NCBI RefSeq assembly: GCF_002742645.2
Contig: NZ_CP033875.1
Coordinates: 3,822,001 to 3,886,000 of the forward strand
Direction of reading: 5' to 3'
Source: Caulobacter sp. FWC26
GTDB taxonomy: Bacteria; Pseudomonadota; Alphaproteobacteria; Caulobacterales; Caulobacteraceae
DNA length: 64,000 bases
Of the stretch, positions 59,403-64,000 are shown piece after piece (the stretch's first letter is position 1; every line of letters begins with the position of its first letter). The position numbers and the translations under genes were made by a program. The notes beneath the pieces are model-generated. The model ran no database searches. It worked only from the letters and a program-made list of their open reading frames with translations, and had not been told where the DNA came from.

Positions 59403-60098
59403 TCAGACGCCGACGACGCTCTCGACAGCCTGACCTCGCGTCCGCCGCAGCCGTCCGAACACGCCGACCAGCAACAAGCCCGCCAGACCGCAGACCAGCA
59501 TCCCCGCCGTGTGCCAGGGCGCGATGATGGCGAAGCTCGAGAAGGAGCAATGCAGGCCGAACACCATGTCGGCCACCGCCCCGCAGGCGACGCCTCCGGC
59601 GAAGCCGACGAGACGCGGCCGCTCGGGATCGACGCTGGCGAGGCCATAGCCGGCGAACAGCAGCATCGGCGTCGCGATCGCCAGGATCTGCACGATACAG
59701 ACCAGCGCCGCAGGCCAATACAGGCCGGCCAGCGCCGCCGGGGTCATCGCCAGCGCCTGGATGGCGCCGAGCGCCAAGAAGCCGCCCGCGACGCCCGCAG
59801 CGGCGACGAGGGGGGCTCGCCCCCAGGTCCGGTCGCGCGCCAGGCGACAGGCCGAAAGACCCGCGCCGGCCGCGATGAAGGCGGCATAGCCGATCTTGAT
59901 CCAGAAGACCGGCGTCTGCAGCGCCGCCTCAAGATCGGGCCGCAAACCCAGCCAGGCGAGGATCATGAGAATGCCGCCCAGCACGCCGGCGGCGGCGACT
60001 TCCGTCAGACGCCAGGGCAGGTTTCCTGCAGACCATATGGGAGAACCGCCGCCCGCCGGAGCGAGGGTGTCGTCGATCGTCACGCGCCTCTCCCCCAA
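59403..60098 (-). CDS. Second NrsF-like (DUF1109) membrane protein
   Basis: 231 residues with about six membrane segments and the DUF1109/NrsF layout. LAWLGLRPDLEAALQTPVFWIKIGYAA corresponds to LAWLGTRQDLAQALLGPMFWMKAVYTA of the upstream NrsF. It keeps the second conserved region (MVFGLHCSFSSFAIIAPWH, with Cys) but not the first: where NrsF has HSWRSCSP it has PAALVCIVQ, so the WRSC motif is lost. It may be a variant anti-sigma factor or have diverged from metal sensing. It lies downstream of nrsF on the same strand, 110 bp apart. Confidence 0.82.
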   Translation of the reverse strand: MGERRVTIDDTLAPAGGGSPIWSAGNLPWRLTEVAAAGVLGGILMILAWLGLRPDLEAALQTPVFWIKIGYAAFIAAGAGLSACRLARDRTWGRAPLVAAAGVAGGFLALGAIQALAMTPAALAGLYWPAALVCIVQILAIATPMLLFAGYGLASVDPERPRLVGFAGGVACGAVADMVFGLHCSFSSFAIIAPWHTAGMLVCGLAGLLLVGVFGRLRRTRGQAVESVVGV

Positions 60099-60208
60099 AG
60101 AACCGTATGGCGTTTATCGTTCGGCCATGCGCGCTCCAGTCGCGAAGGCTGCGGCACTTGATTGGCGTAACGCCGATTTGTCAATCGACCCTGGCGCGAG
60201 TTTCGGGC

Positions 60209-60853
60209 CTACCAGCGAAGCGCCCATCGGCCGACCAGCGCGCCAATCGCGGCCAAGGCCAGAACGCCCAGGCTGTACCAGAGCGCGATGAAGGTGAAGG
60301 TGTGCTCCGGACAGTGCAGGCCATAGACGGTGGCCACCACGCCGCCGGAGAACAGCCCCATGGCGAACCCCGCCAGGCCCGGCCGGGTCGGCGCTGTCCC
60401 GCGCAGCGTCCATAGACCCAATCCCAGCATTGGCAGGCCCAGCAGCAGGATGCGCGGGCTGCAGGAGCGCCATGAGTGGCCGTGGAGCATCTTCAGCGCG
60501 GCCTGCACATCGGGACTGACCAGCGCCTGGTACACCCCCGCCGCCACGCAGAGCGCGAAGATCGCCGCGCCCAGCATCCAGCCGCGTCGCCCCGATCCTT
60601 CGGGCCGCGACAGGCGTTCGACCGCCATGTAGCCCGCCGCGCCCAGGGCGGCGGTATAGACCGCCTTCATCCAGAACATCGGACCCAGCAGCGCCTGCGC
60701 CAGATCCTGGCGCGTCCCCAGCCAGGCCAGCACCAGAACCAGCGCCGCCAAGGCGCCCAAGGCCGCCACCAGGGCGAGCCGGCGGGGCGGGGCGGGGTCG
60801 CGCGTCCCCTCCGCATCGCGGGCCAGGGCGTCGATCAGGTCATCCGTCCGCAC
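60209..60853 (-). CDS. nrsF: Anti-sigma factor NrsF (DUF1109)
   Basis: 214-residue inner-membrane anti-sigma factor of SigF. A short cytoplasmic N-terminus (MRTDDLIDALARDAEG) is followed by six membrane helices. Conserved cysteines are Cys131 in GHSWRSCSPRI and Cys181 in YGLHCPEHTFTF. From memory, these are the cysteines reported in Caulobacter NrsF as needed to respond to chromate/cadmium stress. The gene overlaps the sigF end by 14 bp, so sigma and anti-sigma are co-translated. Confidence 0.93.
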   Translation of the reverse strand: MRTDDLIDALARDAEGTRDPAPPRRLALVAALGALAALVLVLAWLGTRQDLAQALLGPMFWMKAVYTAALGAAGYMAVERLSRPEGSGRRGWMLGAAIFALCVAAGVYQALVSPDVQAALKMLHGHSWRSCSPRILLLGLPMLGLGLWTLRGTAPTRPGLAGFAMGLFSGGVVATVYGLHCPEHTFTFIALWYSLGVLALAAIGALVGRWALRW

Positions 60854-61379
60854 GGCGCATCCTTTCAGCCAGGGCCTTCAAGGCCCGGTGCAGGGCGACC
60901 TTCGCCGCGCCTTCCGACATGCCCGCCCGCGCGCCGGCTTCGGCCAGCGAGAGTCCCGTCAGCTTCACGTCGCCGACCAGCCGCCGCTGCCGTTCGGGCA
61001 AGCTGGCCAGCGCCCGGTCCAGTTCCAGACCCACGCCGGGATCGGGCTCTTCGGCCGCCAGGAAGTCGATGTGATCCTCGATCGGCAGGGTCTGGCGAAC
61101 GCGTCGACGTCGCCAGTGGTCGATCAGCTTGTAGCGCGCCACCGCATGCGCCCAGGCGGTGAACGACTGGGCGCTATCCCATGTCGACCGCTTGAGATGC
61201 ACCGCCAGCAGCGTTTCCTGCACAAGATCCTCCACGTCTCCGGGCGCGCCGCTCATGCGCCGCGCGAAATAGGCGCGCAGCCGGACGCCGAGCAGGGCCA
61301 GACACGCGCGGTAGGCGGCGGCGTCGCCGTCCAGCCCGCGCAGCATCAGCGCCTTCAATCGGGTTTCGGTGTCCGTCAC
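60840..61379 (-). CDS. sigF: ECF sigma factor SigF
   Basis: 179-residue extracytoplasmic-function sigma factor. Region 2 shows GDVEDLVQETLLAVHLKR and FTAWAHAVARYKLIDHWRRRR. Region 4 shows LPERQRRLVGDVKLTGLSLAEAGARAGMSEGAAKVALHRALKAL. GTG 61379 has AGGGGGT upstream; the frame's extension to 61652 antisense to bufA is rejected. Coupling to nrsF and divergence from the buf-like operon match the known Caulobacter sigF locus, whose regulon answers heavy-metal stress. A TGTAACC box upstream suggests autoregulation. Confidence 0.94.
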   Translation of the reverse strand: MTDTETRLKALMLRGLDGDAAAYRACLALLGVRLRAYFARRMSGAPGDVEDLVQETLLAVHLKRSTWDSAQSFTAWAHAVARYKLIDHWRRRRVRQTLPIEDHIDFLAAEEPDPGVGLELDRALASLPERQRRLVGDVKLTGLSLAEAGARAGMSEGAAKVALHRALKALAERMRRADG

Positions 61380-61391
61380 GCCACCCCCTGA

Positions 61392-61850
<459 letters not shown>

Positions 61851-61874
61851 GCGCCAGCCTCTGGTTCAAACCCC

Positions 61875-61911
61875 GTCACTCCCGGCCGCCCCGAAGCAGG
61901 CCGGGAGTGAC
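61875..61911 (+). repeat. 13-bp perfect hairpin between bufA-like and bufB-like genes
   Basis: GTCACTCCCGGCC at 61875-61887 and GGCCGGGAGTGAC at 61899-61911 are exact reverse complements with an 11-base loop. No T-run follows, so it would protect the bufA mRNA 3' end or cause partial termination rather than stop transcription. Confidence 0.8.
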
Positions 61912-61930
61912 GCGCCTTGAAGATCGCTCG

Positions 61931-62770
61931 ATGACCCCCACCGCCGGCCTTGGCCTGAAATCGCAGCACTATGACGACGCGATCATCTGCGACGCCGACG
62001 GTCTGTGGTTCGAGGTCCATCCCGAAAACTACATGTCGGCCGGCGGCCCGCGCCTGACGGCGCTGGAGGCGGTGCGCGAGCGTCATCCCGTCTCGCTGCA
62101 CGGCGTAGGCCTCTCCCTGGCGGCTGACGCCGACCCGGATCCCGATCACCTGCGCGCCTTGAAGCGGCTGGTCGATCGCTTTGAGCCGTTCGTGGTGTCC
62201 GAGCACCTGGCCTGGTCGACCCATCGCGGCGCGCACCAGCCCGATCTCTTGCCTTTCCCCCGGACGCGAGCGGCCCTCGATCGCATCTGCGACAATGTCT
62301 GCCGGATGCAGGACGCCCTGGCGCGCCGCGTTCTGATCGAGAACCCGTCGCTCTATCTGCCGCTCCAGGGCCATGCGATGGACGAGGTCGCGTTTCTGAA
62401 GGCCCTGGTGACGCGCACCGGGTGCGGCCTGCTGGTCGACGTGAACAACGTCTTCGTCAGCGCCAGCAATCTGGGCTACGCGGCCGAGAGCTATCTCGAC
62501 GCCCTGCCCGCCGAGGCGATCGGCGAAATCCATCTGGCGGGACATGCGCCTGACCCCGGCGGCTCCGGCCTGCTGATCGACACCCACGGCGCGCCCGTCG
62601 CCGATGCGGTCTGGGCGCTGTTTGAGCGGCTGATCCGCCGGATCGGACCACGCCCGACCCTGATCGAGCGCGACGACGACATCCCCGCCTTCGCCACCCT
62701 GCTGGCCGAGCGCGATCGGGCCGCCGACGTGCTGGCCTCGGTCAAGACCGTCGAGCCTCATCATGTCTGA
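61931..62770 (+). CDS. bufB: BufB-like multinuclear non-heme iron oxidase (MNIO, DUF692)
   Basis: 279-residue TIM-barrel enzyme of the DUF692/MbnB family, which uses two or three iron ions to oxidise precursor cysteines. Metal- and substrate-site motifs run through the chain: FEVHPENYM, SLHGVGLSL, VSEHLAW, IENPSLYL, LLVDVNNVFVSASNLG, IHLAGHA, IDTHGAPV and IERDDDIP. ATG 61931 begins MTPTAGLGLKSQHY, the usual family opening. It is likely to modify the cysteines of the precursor encoded upstream. It overlaps the next gene by 8 bp. Confidence 0.93.
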   Translation: MTPTAGLGLKSQHYDDAIICDADGLWFEVHPENYMSAGGPRLTALEAVRERHPVSLHGVGLSLAADADPDPDHLRALKRLVDRFEPFVVSEHLAWSTHRGAHQPDLLPFPRTRAALDRICDNVCRMQDALARRVLIENPSLYLPLQGHAMDEVAFLKALVTRTGCGLLVDVNNVFVSASNLGYAAESYLDALPAEAIGEIHLAGHAPDPGGSGLLIDTHGAPVADAVWALFERLIRRIGPRPTLIERDDDIPAFATLLAERDRAADVLASVKTVEPHHV

Positions 62771-63530
62771 CCTTCTGACGTTCCAGGACGCCTTTGTGGC
62801 GGCGCTGTCGGGCGATCGCGCGCCGCTGTCGCCCTGGCTGCCGGAGTCGCAGGCCGACGCACCGGGTCTTGCGGTCTATCGCAACACCATCACCAAGGGC
62901 TGCGTTGACGCCTTGGCGGACAATTTTCCGACCGTCCGCGCGATCGTGGGCGAGGAATGGTTCACCGGAGCGGCTGTCCTGTTCTCGCGCGAGTCTCCGC
63001 CCGAGCATGCGGCGCTGCTCGACTACGGCGCGGCGTTCCCGGCGTGGCTGGAGCGGTTCGAGCCCGCCGCCGATCTTCCCTACCTCGCCGGCGTGGCCCA
63101 CCTCGACCGCCTGTGGACCGAGGCCCTCTTCGCCGGCGAGGCGGCCCCGCTCGAGGCGGCCGCGCTGGCGTCGCTTCCGCCCGACGCCCTGGCGGCCGCC
63201 CGCGTCAGGCTCCACCCTAGTTTGCGGCTGGCCAGCTTCGACGCGGGCGTGCCCGGGCTCTGGCTGGACCTGCGCGCAGGCGCCGAAGCGCTAGAACTGG
63301 CGGAGACGCCCCAGACCCTGCTGCTGATCCGTCGCGCCGGAAGCGTCAGCAGCCGCATCGCCGACGAGGGCGAGGCCGCCTTCCTCCGCGCCTGCCGCGA
63401 CGGCGACACGCTGGGCCGCGCCGCTGAGCATGCGGCGAAAGCCCAACCCTCCTGTTCCATCCCCTCCCTTTTCGCCGCCCTGATCGCCGACGGCGCCTTC
63501 AGTGGCCTAGACCCGGATCGTCACACATGA
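62763..63530 (+). CDS. bufC: BufC-like partner protein (DUF2063 N-terminal domain)
   Basis: 255 residues. The DUF2063 domain spans about 5-95: [16 protein letters not shown], then [29 protein letters not shown] and [27 protein letters not shown] second alpha/beta region completes the protein ([42 protein letters not shown]). DUF2063 proteins accompany DUF692 enzymes and are thought to recognise or present the precursor peptide. Its start lies within the end of the bufB-like gene, and its stop overlaps the DoxX start (ATGA). Confidence 0.92.
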   Translation: MSDLLTFQDAFVAALSGDRAPLSPWLPESQADAPGLAVYRNTITKGCVDALADNFPTVRAIVGEEWFTGAAVLFSRESPPEHAALLDYGAAFPAWLERFEPAADLPYLAGVAHLDRLWTEALFAGEAAPLEAAALASLPPDALAAARVRLHPSLRLASFDAGVPGLWLDLRAGAEALELAETPQTLLLIRRAGSVSSRIADEGEAAFLRACRDGDTLGRAAEHAAKAQPSCSIPSLFAALIADGAFSGLDPDRHT

Positions 63531-63979
63531 CCGCCACCCAAGCCTCTTGGCGCGCTCCCTTCGTTCACCTGGCCCAGATCGCCGAAAAGCTGTTGCCCGA
63601 GGATGTCCTGGCGCTGGTCGCGCGCCTCGGCGTCGCGGCCATCTTCTTCCAGTCGGGACGCACCAAGGTGGACGGCCTCCTGCACATCACCGATGGGACC
63701 TATGCGCTGTTCGAAACCGAGTATCACCTGCCGCTGATCCCTCCCGTATGGGCCGCGTACGCCGCGACCTATTCGGAGCACCTGTTCTCGATCCTCCTGG
63801 TTCTGGGCCTGTTTACCCGCGTCTCGGCCCTGGCCTTCCTGGGCATGACCGCCGTGATCGAGATCTTCGTCTATCCGGACGCCTGGCCGACCCACCTGTC
63901 CTGGGCGGGGCTCCTGCTCTTCTTGATCGCCCGTGGCGGGGGCGCGTTCAGCCTTGATCGCGTCGCGCGACTGCCCTGA
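63527..63979 (+). CDS. bufD: DoxX family membrane protein (BufD-like)
   Basis: 150 residues with four membrane segments. [47 protein letters not shown] and [30 protein letters not shown] are typical of DoxX. Family members act in redox or thiosulfate-related membrane processes; in DUF2282/DUF692 operons the DoxX protein is often the last gene and may maintain thiol redox state. ATG overlaps the bufC-like stop by four bases. The stop is 21 bases from the window end. Confidence 0.9.
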   Translation: MTATQASWRAPFVHLAQIAEKLLPEDVLALVARLGVAAIFFQSGRTKVDGLLHITDGTYALFETEYHLPLIPPVWAAYAATYSEHLFSILLVLGLFTRVSALAFLGMTAVIEIFVYPDAWPTHLSWAGLLLFLIARGGGAFSLDRVARLP

Positions 63980-64000
63980 ACAACACACGCCCTGCGACAA

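Overview
The window is GC-rich (roughly two thirds G+C by eye), densely coded bacterial chromosome. It looks like Caulobacter (C. vibrioides/crescentus or a close relative). The pointers are a TipF-type degenerate EAL protein, the zauP-zapA pair, and a sigF-nrsF module divergent from a DUF2282/DUF692/DUF2063/DoxX operon, plus alphaproteobacterial serC-serA and tol-pal arrangements and many GTG/TTG starts. I saw no tRNA or rRNA gene, prophage, insertion sequence or CRISPR array.

Layout. 1-4 kb: a partial small membrane protein, etfBA, and a six-TM hybrid histidine kinase. 4-10 kb: EF-P (efp), its ligase epmA, a two-gene operon (a small unknown protein and a TerB-like protein), a VIT-type metal transporter, the radical-SAM lysine 2,3-aminomutase epmB, and 3-hydroxybutyryl-CoA dehydrogenase. 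10-16 kb: an AraC regulator, feoAB behind a Fur-like site, tipF, and a two-gene unit pairing a lone Ada zinc domain with a 2OG-Fe(II) oxygenase. 16-25 kb: a GIY-YIG protein, NnrU, a HAD phosphatase, a MaoC hydratase, ribF, an S1C protease, ileS (whose editing domain has foreign-looking base composition), lspA and a DUF3035 lipoprotein. 25-35 kb: serA and serC with a leader RNA, small unknown proteins, a second hybrid kinase, PhzF, a nucleotidyltransferase, thiD and folP. 35-50 kb: a third hybrid kinase, ftsH, tilS, then the minus-strand series ruvC-ruvA-ruvB, a short SEDS-like membrane protein, ybgC, tolQ-tolR-tolA-tolB, pal and cpoB. 50-60 kb: an M20 peptidase, purC, yebC, ymdB, fau, 6S RNA, zapA, zauP, then gap-pgk-fba.

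60-64 kb holds the most interesting module. An ECF sigma factor (SigF) and its membrane anti-sigma factor NrsF, plus a second NrsF-like paralogue, are transcribed away from a four-gene operon: a secreted four-cysteine peptide precursor (BufA-like), a multinuclear iron oxidase (BufB-like, DUF692), its partner (BufC-like, DUF2063) and a DoxX membrane protein. This fits a metal- or redox-sensed, ribosomally made, cysteine-modified metal-binding peptide ('bufferin'). Near-identical TGTAACC boxes lie before both transcription units, and a perfect hairpin separates the precursor gene from the enzyme gene.

At least eight intergenic palindromic or GC-rich inverted repeats of two or three kinds punctuate the window. 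Other regulatory sites include a LexA-type box over the ruvC start, tandem inverted repeats before the PhzF gene, and a hairpin that would hide a ribosome binding site near 28.65 kb.
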